A DNA stretch of 64,000 nt from Bartonella koehlerae C-29 (GCF_000706625.1 NZ_KL407334.1:914389-978388), one strand, 5' to 3'; counted from the first letter of the stretch, positions 11,319-20,499 are shown. Made by a program: numbers and translations. The notes: generated from the sequence alone by a model not told the origin.

Positions 11319-12647
11319 ATGCCCATTAAGATTACAATGCCTGCACTTTCTCCAACAATGGAAGAAGGAAATTTGTCAAAATGGAATATTAAGGAGGGGG
11401 ATAAGGTTTTCTCTGGTGATGTAATTGCTGAAATTGAGACAGATAAAGCGACAATGGAAGTAGAGGCGGTTGATGAGGGAATCGTTGCTAAGATTGTTGT
11501 TCCTGCAGGAACACAAGGTGTTAAAGTGAATAGTTTAATTGTTGTTTTAGCAGAAGAAGGGGAAGACTTAGCTGAGGCTGCAAAGGTTGCAGAAGAAACT
11601 CCTTCCTTTTTTGCAATAAAAGAATCAGAGGGAGCAAAACAGATAGATTCAAAGGTAGCACAGATTTCTCATATATCATCAGTCCAACAAGTTATGCAGC
11701 AAGATAAAAAGGGGATGCGTCTTTTTGCTTCTCCTTTGGCGCGGAGATTGGCAACTCAAGCTGGTCTCAATTTATCACTTGTTTCTGGAAGTGGTCCTCA
11801 TGGGCGTATTATCAAACGTGATGTAGAAAAAGCCATGAGTGGTAGTGTTTTAACGGCTTCTTATTCTTCACAAATTGAACAATCGGTAGTGGCAAGTACT
11901 TCTGACAAACAGATACTGCAACTCTTTAAAGAGAATGAATATACATTCATACCCCATAGTAATATGCGTAAAACAATCGCCAAACGTTTGGTGGAATCAA
12001 AGCAAAGAATTCCACATTTCTATGTAACGCTCGATTGTGAACTCGATGCATTAGTGGAGTTGCGTGCGCAATTGAATGCTGCTGCACCAATAATTAAAAT
12101 GCAAGAAGGCTCTAAGCCTGCTTATAAGCTTTCCGTTAACGATATGATTATTAAAGCTGCAGCACTTTCTTTGCTGGCAGTTCCCGATGCTAATGTTTCT
12201 TGGCTTGAAGGTGGAATACTTCATCACAAACATTGTGATGTTGGGGTAGCTGTTTCTGTTGAGAATGGGTTAATTACACCAATTGTTCGCCATGCAGAGA
12301 AAAAATCTTTATCGATTATTTCTAATGAGATGAAAGATCTTGCAAAGCGTGCACGTGAGCGCAAGCTGAAAATGGAAGAATATCAGGGGGGAACAACAGT
12401 TGTATCGAATATAGGGATGTATGGTGTGAAAAGTTTTTCTGCTATTCTTAATCCGCCGCATGCGACAATTTTTGCTATTGGTGCAGGTGAGCAACGTGCT
12501 GTTGTTAAAAATGGTGCATTAGCGGTTGCGACAATTATGTCGGTTACACTTTCTGCTGATCATCGTGCTGTTGACGGTGCGTTAGCAGCAGAGCTTGCGC
12601 GGACTTTTAAGAAGATGATTGAAAATCCATTAACAATGCTCATTTGA
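11319..12647 (+). CDS. pdhC: Pyruvate dehydrogenase E2, dihydrolipoamide acetyltransferase
   Basis: The core of the pyruvate dehydrogenase complex, transferring acetyl groups from lipoamide to CoA. The domain order over 442 residues is one lipoyl domain (1-80, acceptor K43 in IETDKATMEVEA), a flexible linker, a peripheral-subunit-binding domain at about 130-170 (ASPLARRLA..GSGPHGRI), and the catalytic acyltransferase domain from about 215 to the end with the active-site motif SADHRAVDGA. AACGGAGGAAAG precedes the ATG. It lies 14 bp after pdhB. Confidence 0.97.
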   Translation: MPIKITMPALSPTMEEGNLSKWNIKEGDKVFSGDVIAEIETDKATMEVEAVDEGIVAKIVVPAGTQGVKVNSLIVVLAEEGEDLAEAAKVAEETPSFFAIKESEGAKQIDSKVAQISHISSVQQVMQQDKKGMRLFASPLARRLATQAGLNLSLVSGSGPHGRIIKRDVEKAMSGSVLTASYSSQIEQSVVASTSDKQILQLFKENEYTFIPHSNMRKTIAKRLVESKQRIPHFYVTLDCELDALVELRAQLNAAAPIIKMQEGSKPAYKLSVNDMIIKAAALSLLAVPDANVSWLEGGILHHKHCDVGVAVSVENGLITPIVRHAEKKSLSIISNEMKDLAKRARERKLKMEEYQGGTTVVSNIGMYGVKSFSAILNPPHATIFAIGAGEQRAVVKNGALAVATIMSVTLSADHRAVDGALAAELARTFKKMIENPLTMLI

Positions 12648-12855
12648 GCTGTTTAAAAAATGCTTCACGTAAAGTGTGTGTGAGTGTGGTATGCTAATAT
12701 GAGAACAGTGGATTTAAGGAGTTTGAAGGGTGATATTGTTACCACTTCTGATTGAGTAAAGGCATTTATGTGAAGCTTAGAATAAAAGTCATCAGAAAAT
12801 TCTGTTATATTTTTGGTCTTAAGCTCAAAGAGTGCATATCCATGGAGGAATTACT

Positions 12856-14316
12856 GTGGCGAATCTTTATGATGTAATTGTGATCGGATCGGGTCCTGGC
12901 GGATATGTAACCGCAATTCGTGCGGCGCAATGTGGCTTCAAAACTGCGATTGTTGAACGTGAACATCTAGGTGGGATTTGCTTAAATTGGGGTTGTATTC
13001 CAACAAAGGCGCTTTTACGTTCAGCGGAAATGAAGCGTTTTGCTGAAAATCTGAAAGATTATGGTTTAAAGCTCAACGGTTCAATTGAAGCCAATATCAA
13101 AGATGTTGTGGCACGTTCGCGTACAGTTTCAGCGCGTTTAAATGCTGGTGTTGGTTTTTTGATGAAAAAAAACAAAATCGATATTATTTGGGGTGAAGCA
13201 GAGCTTACCAAGAAGGTGAAAGGGAACCAGCTTGTGGAAATTATGGTTTCGTCGTCTTCCAAACCGATTATGCAACCACAAAATCCAGTACCGAAAGGAA
13301 CGTTAGGAGAAGGGACTTATCAAGCAAAGCACGTAATTATTGCAACAGGTGCGCGTCCTCGTACCCTTCCTGGTATTGAGCCAGATGGGAATCTCATTTG
13401 GACTTATTTTGATGCTATGACTCCCCATGCAATGCCGAAATCGCTTTTGGTTATGGGGTCTGGTGCAATTGGTATTGAATTTGCCTCTTTTTACCATGAT
13501 ATGGGTGCTAAGGTAACCGTTGTTGAAGTGATGCCTCACATCATGCCTGCTGAAGATATTGAAATTTCAACATTTGCTCGTAAACAGTTAGAGAAAAAAG
13601 GCATTCGCATTCTTAGTCAAGCAAAAGTAACAAAGGTTGAAAAAGCTTCCAATTCTGTTACTGCATCTATTGATGTTAAGGGTAAGAAAGAAACAATTAT
13701 AGTGGATCGGTTGATTTCAGCTGTTGGGGTTCAGGGTAATATTGAGAATCTTGGATTAGAAGCTTTGGGTATTAAAACCAATCGTGGGTGCGTTGTAACT
13801 GATGAGTGGAGTTGGACAGGTGTAGAGGGTATTTATGCTATTGGTGATGTAGCTGGTCCACCTATGTTGGCACATAAAGCAGAAGAAGAAGGTGTGATAT
13901 GCATTGAACGTCTTGCGGGGTTGGAGAGTGTTCATCCTCTTGATAAAAGGAAAATTCCAGGCTGTACATATTGTACACCGCAGGTCGCTTCTGTAGGGCT
14001 TTCAGAAGCGGCGGCAAAAGAAGCAGGCTATGATATACGTGTTGGTCGTTATTCATTTTCAGCGAATGGCAAAGCTATTGCTTTGGGTGAAGATCAGGGA
14101 TTAGTGAAAACTATTTTTGATAAAAAAACAGGACAGCTTCTTGGTGCACATATGGTAGGGGCAGAGGTAACAGAATTGATTCAAGGTTTTGTCATTGCTA
14201 TAAATCTTGAAACAACCGAGGAAGAATTGATACGTACTGTCTTTCCACATCCGACATTATCGGAAATGATGAAAGAAAGTGTATTGGATGCTTATGGTCA
14301 AGTTTTAAATGCTTAA
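12856..14316 (+). CDS. lpdA: Dihydrolipoyl dehydrogenase (E3)
   Basis: A flavoprotein that reoxidises dihydrolipoamide for the pyruvate dehydrogenase complex. The 486 residues contain the FAD-binding VIGSGPGG, the redox disulfide C42/C47 in GGICLNWGC, the NAD-binding VMGSGAIGIE, and the C-terminal HPTLSE dimer motif with the active-site His. A roughly 20-residue Ser/Pro-rich insertion sits before HVIIATGARP. The GTG start at 12856 follows GGAGGA at 12844-12849 with 6-nt spacing. An upstream GTG at 12832 has no ribosome site. It is separated from pdhC by 208 bp and may have its own promoter. Confidence 0.96.
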   Translation: MANLYDVIVIGSGPGGYVTAIRAAQCGFKTAIVEREHLGGICLNWGCIPTKALLRSAEMKRFAENLKDYGLKLNGSIEANIKDVVARSRTVSARLNAGVGFLMKKNKIDIIWGEAELTKKVKGNQLVEIMVSSSSKPIMQPQNPVPKGTLGEGTYQAKHVIIATGARPRTLPGIEPDGNLIWTYFDAMTPHAMPKSLLVMGSGAIGIEFASFYHDMGAKVTVVEVMPHIMPAEDIEISTFARKQLEKKGIRILSQAKVTKVEKASNSVTASIDVKGKKETIIVDRLISAVGVQGNIENLGLEALGIKTNRGCVVTDEWSWTGVEGIYAIGDVAGPPMLAHKAEEEGVICIERLAGLESVHPLDKRKIPGCTYCTPQVASVGLSEAAAKEAGYDIRVGRYSFSANGKAIALGEDQGLVKTIFDKKTGQLLGAHMVGAEVTELIQGFVIAINLETTEEELIRTVFPHPTLSEMMKESVLDAYGQVLNA

Positions 14317-14388
14317 TAACTGGATTGTATGAAAAGTTTTGTGTTTAATTTTTCATTGGCATTTTATATTGATGAGGCAAAGGCTTAG

Positions 14389-15351
14389 ATGGTTACGGTT
14401 GTTGATAGAATTACGAATAGACGTTTGCGTCATCCTGAAAAGGCACATCGTCCGGATACAAGCGTTCAAAAAAAACCGGATTGGATTCGTGTAAAAGCAC
14501 CAACATCACAAGTTTATAAAGAAACGCATGGTATTGTACGTGCTCATAAATTAGTAACCGTATGTGAAGAAGCAGGTTGTCCAAATATTGGTGAATGTTG
14601 GAGCCAACGTCATGCCAGCTTTATGATTTTGGGTGAAATATGTACGCGGGCATGTGCGTTTTGCAATGTTGCAACAGGTATTCCATGTGCTGTTGATGAG
14701 AACGAGCCAGAACGTGTGGCAGATGCTGTTGCACGGATGAAATTAAAACATATCGTCATTACATCAGTTGATCGTGATGACCTTTCTGATGGTGGTGCTG
14801 AGCATTTTGCGAAGGTTATTTATGCGATTCGTCAAAAAGCTCCAAAAACAACAATTGAAGTTCTCACACCTGATTTTCGCCATAAGGATGGTGCTTTAGA
14901 AATTGTTGTTACTGCTAAACCTGATGTTTTTAATCATAATTTAGAAACAGTTCCTTCTAAATATTTAAAGGTTCGCCCAGGAGCACGTTATTTTCATTCG
15001 ATTCGGTTATTACAACGTGTTAAAGAACTTGATCCGACAATCTTTACAAAATCAGGCATTATGGTTGGTCTTGGAGAAGAAAGAAACGAAATTCTCCAAT
15101 TGATGGATGATTTGCGCTCTGCTGATGTTGACTTTATGACAATTGGGCAATATTTGCAACCTACGCGAAAGCATCATCCAGTTATTCGTTTTGTGCCTCC
15201 TGAAGAATTTGAGTCTTTTGCTAAAATTGGTAAAGTGAAAGGTTTTTTACATATGGCTTCTAGTCCTCTGACACGTTCATCTCATCATGCAGGTGATGAT
15301 TTTGCAATTTTGCAAAAAGCACGTGATAAAAAATTTGCTTTACAGAGATAG
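14389..15351 (+). CDS. lipA: Lipoyl synthase
   Basis: A radical SAM enzyme that inserts two sulfurs into octanoyl groups on lipoyl domains, so it directly serves PdhB and PdhC encoded upstream. The radical SAM cysteines are C85, C89 and C92 (CTRACAFC). The auxiliary cluster cysteines C59, C64 and C70 are present ([12 protein letters not shown]), and the C-terminal [10 protein letters not shown] motif carries the conserved serine. Length is 320 residues, normal for the family. The coq10-like gene starts 3 bp after its stop, indicating an operon. Confidence 0.97.
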   Translation: MVTVVDRITNRRLRHPEKAHRPDTSVQKKPDWIRVKAPTSQVYKETHGIVRAHKLVTVCEEAGCPNIGECWSQRHASFMILGEICTRACAFCNVATGIPCAVDENEPERVADAVARMKLKHIVITSVDRDDLSDGGAEHFAKVIYAIRQKAPKTTIEVLTPDFRHKDGALEIVVTAKPDVFNHNLETVPSKYLKVRPGARYFHSIRLLQRVKELDPTIFTKSGIMVGLGEERNEILQLMDDLRSADVDFMTIGQYLQPTRKHHPVIRFVPPEEFESFAKIGKVKGFLHMASSPLTRSSHHAGDDFAILQKARDKKFALQR

Positions 15352-15353
15352 TT

Positions 15354-15815
15354 ATGCCGACTTTTACAACACATCGGCAAATTTCCCATAGTGCCCGTGA
15401 AATGTTTGATCTTGTTGCAGATATTAAACGCTATCCTGAATTCTTACCGATGTGTGAGGCTTTAATAGTCCGTTCTTGCAAGGAATGTGAGGGGAAGACA
15501 TTGCTTCTTGCTGACATGACAGTTGGCTATAAACTTGTCCGAGAAACTTTCACAACTCAAGTATTTCTTCAACCGAAGGAAAAACTCATAGAGGTTAAAT
15601 ACATTGATGGCCCATTCAAATATCTTGAAAATCGTTGGGCTTTTCATCATACTGAGAAGAGCAATGTTTGTAATATAGAATTTTTTATTGATTATGAATT
15701 TAAAAGTAAAATGCTAGGGTTGGTAATGGGCTCAATGTTTGATATTGCTTTTTATAAATTTACCGATGCTTTTGAAAGGCGTGCTCATAGGATTTATGGT
15801 GCTCCGGTAACATAA
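15354..15815 (+). CDS. Coq10-like SRPBCC/START-domain protein (ubiquinone-binding type II toxin RatA family)
   Basis: A 153-residue single START/SRPBCC domain of the Coq10 subgroup. The N-terminal HSAREMFDLVADIKRYPEFL is the family hallmark, followed by the hydrophobic-pocket strands and the C-terminal helix SMFDIAFYKFTDAFERRA. Coq10 proteins bind ubiquinone and support respiration. The E. coli homologue RatA was described as a toxin acting on ribosomes. The lipA-coq10 pairing in Alphaproteobacteria favours the respiratory role. Confidence 0.85.
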   Translation: MPTFTTHRQISHSAREMFDLVADIKRYPEFLPMCEALIVRSCKECEGKTLLLADMTVGYKLVRETFTTQVFLQPKEKLIEVKYIDGPFKYLENRWAFHHTEKSNVCNIEFFIDYEFKSKMLGLVMGSMFDIAFYKFTDAFERRAHRIYGAPVT

Positions 15816-15903
15816 TTTGTTCAGTTAAATTTATGATACCTGTCGTATGTCATGGGACGGTGTTTGTAGTGATGTGTCATCTTGAAATCAGATGGAGAGA
15901 ATA

Positions 15904-16392
15904 TCATTGCAGAGATTCCAAGATCATTTTCAAAGCATTTTCAACAGTTGCATGACGAATAGCCTTGCGATCAAGATTACCAAAGCGCATTTCTGTGTGC
16001 AGGGTTTTATGATTTTTATAAATAACTGCGAAATGCACAAGTCCTAAAGGTTTATCGAAACATGCTCCCCCTGGTCCTGCAATTCCTGTGACAGAGACTG
16101 CAATTTCAGCTTGTGAATATTTTAATCCACCTTCGGCCATTGCAAGAACAACTTCTTTTGAAACGGCACCATAGGTTTTTATAAGTTCAGCGCGTACGCC
16201 AACAAGGCGAGTTTTAGCTTCATTTGAATAAACAACGAATCCACAATCGAATACATCGGATGACCCTGCAATATTGGTTAGATTTGCAGCAATGAGCCCT
16301 CCTGTGCAGGATTCGACAGTTGTTAAAAGCAAACCTTTTTGGCGACAAGCTGTAAGGACTTTATGTGCTTGTTTTTCACAAAAACATGTCAT
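15904..16392 (-). CDS. CinA family protein, C-terminal (nicotinamide-nucleotide amidohydrolase) domain only
   Basis: A 162-residue protein consisting only of the PncC/CinA-C domain, which in characterised members deamidates NMN in pyridine nucleotide salvage. Visible motifs are TTVESCTGGLIAANLT near the N-terminus (catalytic Ser and Thr region) and VSVTGIAGPGG in the middle. The N-terminal MoaB-like domain of full CinA is absent, as in many Rhizobiales. Its ATG overlaps the TGA of ispDF (ATGA at 16392-16389), so translation is probably coupled. It is convergent with the coq10-like gene, 88 bp apart. Confidence 0.88.
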   Translation of the reverse strand: MTCFCEKQAHKVLTACRQKGLLLTTVESCTGGLIAANLTNIAGSSDVFDCGFVVYSNEAKTRLVGVRAELIKTYGAVSKEVVLAMAEGGLKYSQAEIAVSVTGIAGPGGACFDKPLGLVHFAVIYKNHKTLHTEMRFGNLDRKAIRHATVENALKMILESLQ

Positions 16393-17582
16393 TTAGGAAT
16401 TTCTCCTGGATAAAGGACGTTTGCTGTTGCAAAAGCTGCAATGCCTTCACCACGACCAATAAATCCAAGCTTTTCATTTGTTGTGGCTTTTATGGAGATT
16501 CGATCGGATGAAATTGTGAGTATATTCATAAGATTTTCTATCATTGTATGACGATAAAGGCTGATTTTAGGTTCTTCAGCGATTAATGTAATATCAACAT
16601 TGGCAATACGCCCACCTGCTTGTTTAACAATACTAAGAGCATGACGTAGAAAAAAATCTGAAGATGCATTTTGCCACTGAGGATTAGAGGGGGGAAAATG
16701 TGTGCCAATATCTCCTGCTCCTTGAGTAGCGAGAAGAGCATCTGTAAGTGCATGAAGAGCAACATCAGCATCAGAGTGTCCATTTAATTTTTTATGAAAA
16801 GGGATTTTTATGCCACATAATACAAGAGCAGTTCCTTCTTCAAAAGAATGAACATCATAACCATTGCCGGTACGGATATCAGGGAACATTTGCATTTTTT
16901 TCTGGAGATATAAATGTGCGGTATTAAAATCTTCGTGCCATGTAATTTTTATGTTGTTAGGGTCTCCAGGAATGGTACGCATAGAAATTCCAAACCATTC
17001 AGCAATTGCAGAATCGTCGGTGAATTCTTTTTTGCAAGCTTGTATTGCTTTTTCATGGGCTGCTAAGATACGTTCAAAAGGAAAACACTGTGGAGTTTGT
17101 GCACTATAAAGATGTGTGCGTGGAATTGTTTCTAAAACATGGTGTGTGCTATTGACACGTTTGAGAGTATCAGAGACGGCGAGAACGGGAAGAACGCCTT
17201 CTTGATGATTGATGGTAGTATGGATTTGCTCAAGGAGCTTGTTTTCGATAAAAGGGCGTGCACCATCATGAATATGCACATATTTAGGCTTAAATTTTTT
17301 AAGTGCTTGAAGTCCACGTAAGGTAGATTTTTGACGTGTATTTCCTCCTTCAATGATGATGAGCTGTTCTTTAAAGTCAGCAATAGCTTGTTCACAGATT
17401 TGACGGTCTTCTGGATGAATAACAAGGATAATCGTTGTTATCGCTGGGTTTTGACAAAAACAACGCACAGTATGGCAAATAACCGGCTCTTGTCCTAGAA
17501 GTCGGTATTGTTTTGGTTTTTTGGGAAGAGATCTTGCTCTTTTACCGCGTCCAGCGGCTAATATAATTGCTGCAATAGAAAT
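16389..17582 (-). CDS. ispDF: Bifunctional IspD/IspF enzyme of the MEP isoprenoid pathway, with a non-canonical start
   Basis: A fusion of 2-C-methyl-D-erythritol 4-phosphate cytidylyltransferase (about residues 1-225) and 2-C-methyl-D-erythritol 2,4-cyclodiphosphate synthase (about 236-397). The IspF part shows GNGYDVHSFEEG, GHSDADVALHAL and GDIGTHFPPS. The CTP-binding IspD N-terminus (AAIILAAGRGKR, then PKKPKQYRLLG) is encoded in frame at 17466-17579. No ATG, GTG or TTG occurs between it and the upstream in-frame TAA at 17597-17595. I therefore place the start at ATT 17582 (or ATC 17585), behind AAGGA at 17597-17593, giving 397-398 residues. The first conventional codon, GTG at 17468, would remove the CTP-binding loop. 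It lies 23 bp after rirA and overlaps the CinA-like gene. Confidence 0.85.
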   Translation of the reverse strand: MSIAAIILAAGRGKRARSLPKKPKQYRLLGQEPVICHTVRCFCQNPAITTIILVIHPEDRQICEQAIADFKEQLIIIEGGNTRQKSTLRGLQALKKFKPKYVHIHDGARPFIENKLLEQIHTTINHQEGVLPVLAVSDTLKRVNSTHHVLETIPRTHLYSAQTPQCFPFERILAAHEKAIQACKKEFTDDSAIAEWFGISMRTIPGDPNNIKITWHEDFNTAHLYLQKKMQMFPDIRTGNGYDVHSFEEGTALVLCGIKIPFHKKLNGHSDADVALHALTDALLATQGAGDIGTHFPPSNPQWQNASSDFFLRHALSIVKQAGGRIANVDITLIAEEPKISLYRHTMIENLMNILTISSDRISIKATTNEKLGFIGRGEGIAAFATANVLYPGEIPK

Positions 17583-17605
17583 GATTGATTTTCCTTATGT
17601 ATTAC

Positions 17606-18073
17606 TTAGTTGCTTTTCGCATGATTTGAGTTGGTTGTTCCACGATTATCAATCTTTAATTGATTTCGAAAGGAGGGGCGTTGCAGATCAGCAAGAGATA
17701 TCACGGATAATACATCAAAAAAAGCATTTAATGCTTTTTGAAGTGCGGTATTTAAATTACAAAAATCGATCAATGGGCAATTAGATTTTGCAGTATCAAA
17801 ACATTCTGCCATGGAAAAATTATCTTCTGTTACTTTCACAACATCGGCCACCGAAATCTCTGCTGCAGGTTTAGCCAATTTAACGCCACCATTGCGTCCT
17901 CGTACTGTTTTTATAAAACCTGCTTCAACAAGTGGTTGAAGAATTTTAAATAAAAAAAGCTCAGAAACGGCATATGCTTTGGCAATTTCTGGAATACGGC
18001 TTAGAGATTCCTGATTATCTGCACAATACATGAGAATTCGGAGGGCATAATTTGTCTGTTTTGTTAACCGCAT
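17606..18073 (-). CDS. rirA: RirA-type Rrf2 family iron-sulfur transcriptional regulator
   Basis: A 155-residue Rrf2-family repressor. The winged helix-turn-helix spans about residues 1-65 (MRLTKQTNYALRILMYCA, then RGRNGGVKL). Three cysteines, C91, C99 and C105, in AECF..NCPLIDFCNLN match the iron-sulfur ligands of rhizobial RirA. The MAECFD..CPLID..LNTALQKALNAFF segment is specifically RirA-like rather than IscR-like. In rhizobia RirA senses iron through its cluster and represses uptake genes when iron is replete. The C-terminal tail is Asn/Ser-rich and probably disordered. It is the first gene of a likely rirA-ispDF-cinA unit. Confidence 0.88.
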   Translation of the reverse strand: MRLTKQTNYALRILMYCADNQESLSRIPEIAKAYAVSELFLFKILQPLVEAGFIKTVRGRNGGVKLAKPAAEISVADVVKVTEDNFSMAECFDTAKSNCPLIDFCNLNTALQKALNAFFDVLSVISLADLQRPSFRNQLKIDNRGTTNSNHAKSN

Positions 18074-18099
18074 CTCATCTCCTCTGTAAAATATTACCG

Positions 18100-18109
18100 A
18101 AAGCGCTTT
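18100..18109. promoter_or_regulatory. Palindrome upstream of rirA, candidate operator
   Basis: A perfect 10-bp palindrome, AAAGCGCTTT, sits 27 bp before the rirA start in an otherwise AT-rich spacer shared with the divergent ntrY gene. Position and symmetry fit an autoregulatory site, but it does not obviously match a published RirA or Irr box that I can recall, so the assignment is speculative. Confidence 0.25.
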
Positions 18110-18149
18110 ATTTTAAACATATTTTGGAAAATGTAGAAGTTCTTTATTG

Positions 18150-18176
18150 GCTATATTTTAAATGTAGTATTGTCAA
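18150..18176 (-). promoter_or_regulatory. Candidate promoter for rirA
   Basis: On the minus strand a perfect TTGACA (18176-18171) is followed after 15 bp by TATAGC (18155-18150). The spacing is short of the ideal 17. It lies about 75 bp upstream of rirA, with the palindrome at 18100-18109 downstream of it. Confidence 0.35.
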
Positions 18177-18233
18177 TTTTTGTCACAAGAGGTTATATGG
18201 AGACAATGGGATAAGGTAGAGTATAAGTTAATT

Positions 18234-20498
18234 ATGAATACAACATCTGTGGCGACTCTCCAAGACATAGAACAAAGTACTTATAACGATGAACTGTATC
18301 GCTTAAGTAAGGTATATATCTTTTTAGGTATCACAATTATTGTGTTGGCTTTATTAACAGCGTCTGTTTCATTTATTATTCTTATTGGGTTAACCCCTAT
18401 TGTTCCCAGTAGAGCTGTAACTCTTATTCTTATAGGGATTAATAGTGTTTGGGTTTTGGGGCTGGTGATCATTGTTTTTTACGAGATGACACCTATCATT
18501 CGTACGTGGCGGTCAAGGCGTGCAGGATCTCGTCTTCACGTGCGTCTTATTTCATTGTTTGCACTTGTTGCAACAATGCCAGCTGTTGCAGTTGCTCTTG
18601 TATCAGGACCTGCTCTGAATTTAGGTCTTGATCGATGGTTTGATACGACAACGCGGCAAATTGTAGGTTCTTCTATTGATTTAGCGAATGCTTACGCCGA
18701 TGAAATGCTGCAAAATTTGAAAAATTTATCTTACGCTATGGCTTTTGCACTCGATAACAAAAAGCTTTTGGAGCGTAATCCAGCTGAATATCGGATGCAA
18801 TTGACACGTCATGCTATAGGACGTAATCTGCGTGGTGCATTTTTGTTAAGTTCTAGTGGAACTGTTTTTATATCGAGCGATCTTGGTGATGAGGATAAAC
18901 TGCCTATCCCCCCTTCCAACCTTATCGAGCGAGCAAGTAGCACAAGACTTTTTTCCTTTCAACCGGGAGTTCATGATTATTTTGGCATTATTTTAAAATT
19001 TACCAATATTCCAAACACATTTTTGTATCTAGTGCGTGACGTTGATAAAGACGTTTTGTCTGCTTTGCGTTTGACAGAAGTTAATACAGACCGTTATCGT
19101 GATTTAAATGAAAATCGACTGCTAACGCAAATCGCATTTGGTATGCTTTATTTGTGTCTTTTTTTTAGTTTATTCTTGTCGGCTATTTGGGCTGGTATTG
19201 CTGTTGCTGATCGCTTGGTGCGTCCTATTCGCCTTCTTATTAGTGCTGCTGATGATGTAGCTTCTGGGAATATGGAGATCTTTGTGCCAGTCCGTGCGAG
19301 GGATGGGGATATTGGGCAGTTAGCAAAAACTTTTAATTACATGGTCAGTGAACTAAAAAGTCGACGCAATGAGCTAATTGCAGTTCGTGATCAAATTGAT
19401 GAGAGACGACGTTTTTCTGAAGCTGTTTTGTCTGGTGTAACAGCGGGTGTAGCTGGAATCGATGATAATGGGAGTATTACAATTATCAATCGGTCTATTG
19501 AAACGATGTTTAATATTCGCTCTGAGCAAGTTATCGGACACAGTCTTTTATCGTTAAGTACTGAAATTGATCAAGTTTTTCAGTTTGCGCGTTCATTAGG
19601 TCGTAAAAATCATTGTGAGCAGGTAACTTTAAGTGTTTCCGGACAAGAACGCGTTTGTAATGTGCAAATTACGATGGAAGAAGATGACGGACAGGGTCAA
19701 TCCTGGGTTTTAACGATTGATGATATTACAGATCTTGTTGAAGCACAACGTTCATCGGCATGGGCAGATATTGCACGCCGTATTGCACACGAAATTAAAA
19801 ATCCACTTACACCTATTCAATTATCAGCTGAACGTATTCGTAAACGTTACAACAAAGTTATTACACAGGATCGAGAAGTTTTTGAGCGGTGTATCGATAC
19901 GATTATTCGACAAGTTGGAGATATTGGGCGTATGGTTGACGAGTTTTCTTCTTTTGCGCGCATGCCCAAACCGCAAATGAATACTTTAGATATACGTGGA
20001 TTACTGCGTGAAGCATGTTTCTTGATAGAAGTTACGCGACATGATATTCATTTTGAGAAAGACTTAGGAAGTGCACCACTTATGGGCGCATTTGACAACC
20101 GTCTTATTGTGCAAGCTTTTTGCAATGTTATCAAAAACGCGAGCGAATCTATAGACTCAGTCATGCGAGAGGAGAGTATTCACGGACATATTCTTGTACG
20201 TTCCTATCATCAAGAAGGATCTGTAGTTGTGGATGTTGTTGATAACGGTAAAGGGCTTCCTAAAGAGCAAAGGCAAAAATTATTAGAACCCTATATCACA
20301 ACGCGGGAAAAGGGTACAGGGCTTGGGTTAGCCATTGTGCGCAAAGTTATTGAAGATCATGGTGGTTACATGGAATTGCATGATGCACCAAAAAGCTTTT
20401 ATGAAGGTCGTGGAGCGATGATCCGTTTGATATTTCCGGCGGATGGGGCTAAGCAGAGTAATGTTGCACAAGCCATAAATCATAAGATAGGGGAATAA
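18234..20498 (+). CDS. ntrY: Nitrogen regulation sensor histidine kinase NtrY
   Basis: A 754-residue membrane histidine kinase, partner of NtrX. Three or four N-terminal membrane segments (about residues 25-125) are followed by an extracytoplasmic region and another membrane helix at about 300-325. Then come HAMP (LVRPIRLLISAADDV), PAS (about 400-500), the dimerisation/phosphoacceptor H519 in RIAHEIKNPLTP, and the HATPase with DNGKGLP and GTGLGLAIV. I chose ATG 18234 over a TTG at 18180. The resulting N-terminus resembles rhizobial NtrY, though the ribosome site is weak. ntrX follows after 1 bp. Confidence 0.93.
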   Translation: MNTTSVATLQDIEQSTYNDELYRLSKVYIFLGITIIVLALLTASVSFIILIGLTPIVPSRAVTLILIGINSVWVLGLVIIVFYEMTPIIRTWRSRRAGSRLHVRLISLFALVATMPAVAVALVSGPALNLGLDRWFDTTTRQIVGSSIDLANAYADEMLQNLKNLSYAMAFALDNKKLLERNPAEYRMQLTRHAIGRNLRGAFLLSSSGTVFISSDLGDEDKLPIPPSNLIERASSTRLFSFQPGVHDYFGIILKFTNIPNTFLYLVRDVDKDVLSALRLTEVNTDRYRDLNENRLLTQIAFGMLYLCLFFSLFLSAIWAGIAVADRLVRPIRLLISAADDVASGNMEIFVPVRARDGDIGQLAKTFNYMVSELKSRRNELIAVRDQIDERRRFSEAVLSGVTAGVAGIDDNGSITIINRSIETMFNIRSEQVIGHSLLSLSTEIDQVFQFARSLGRKNHCEQVTLSVSGQERVCNVQITMEEDDGQGQSWVLTIDDITDLVEAQRSSAWADIARRIAHEIKNPLTPIQLSAERIRKRYNKVITQDREVFERCIDTIIRQVGDIGRMVDEFSSFARMPKPQMNTLDIRGLLREACFLIEVTRHDIHFEKDLGSAPLMGAFDNRLIVQAFCNVIKNASESIDSVMREESIHGHILVRSYHQEGSVVVDVVDNGKGLPKEQRQKLLEPYITTREKGTGLGLAIVRKVIEDHGGYMELHDAPKSFYEGRGAMIRLIFPADGAKQSNVAQAINHKIGE

Positions 20499-20499
20499 G

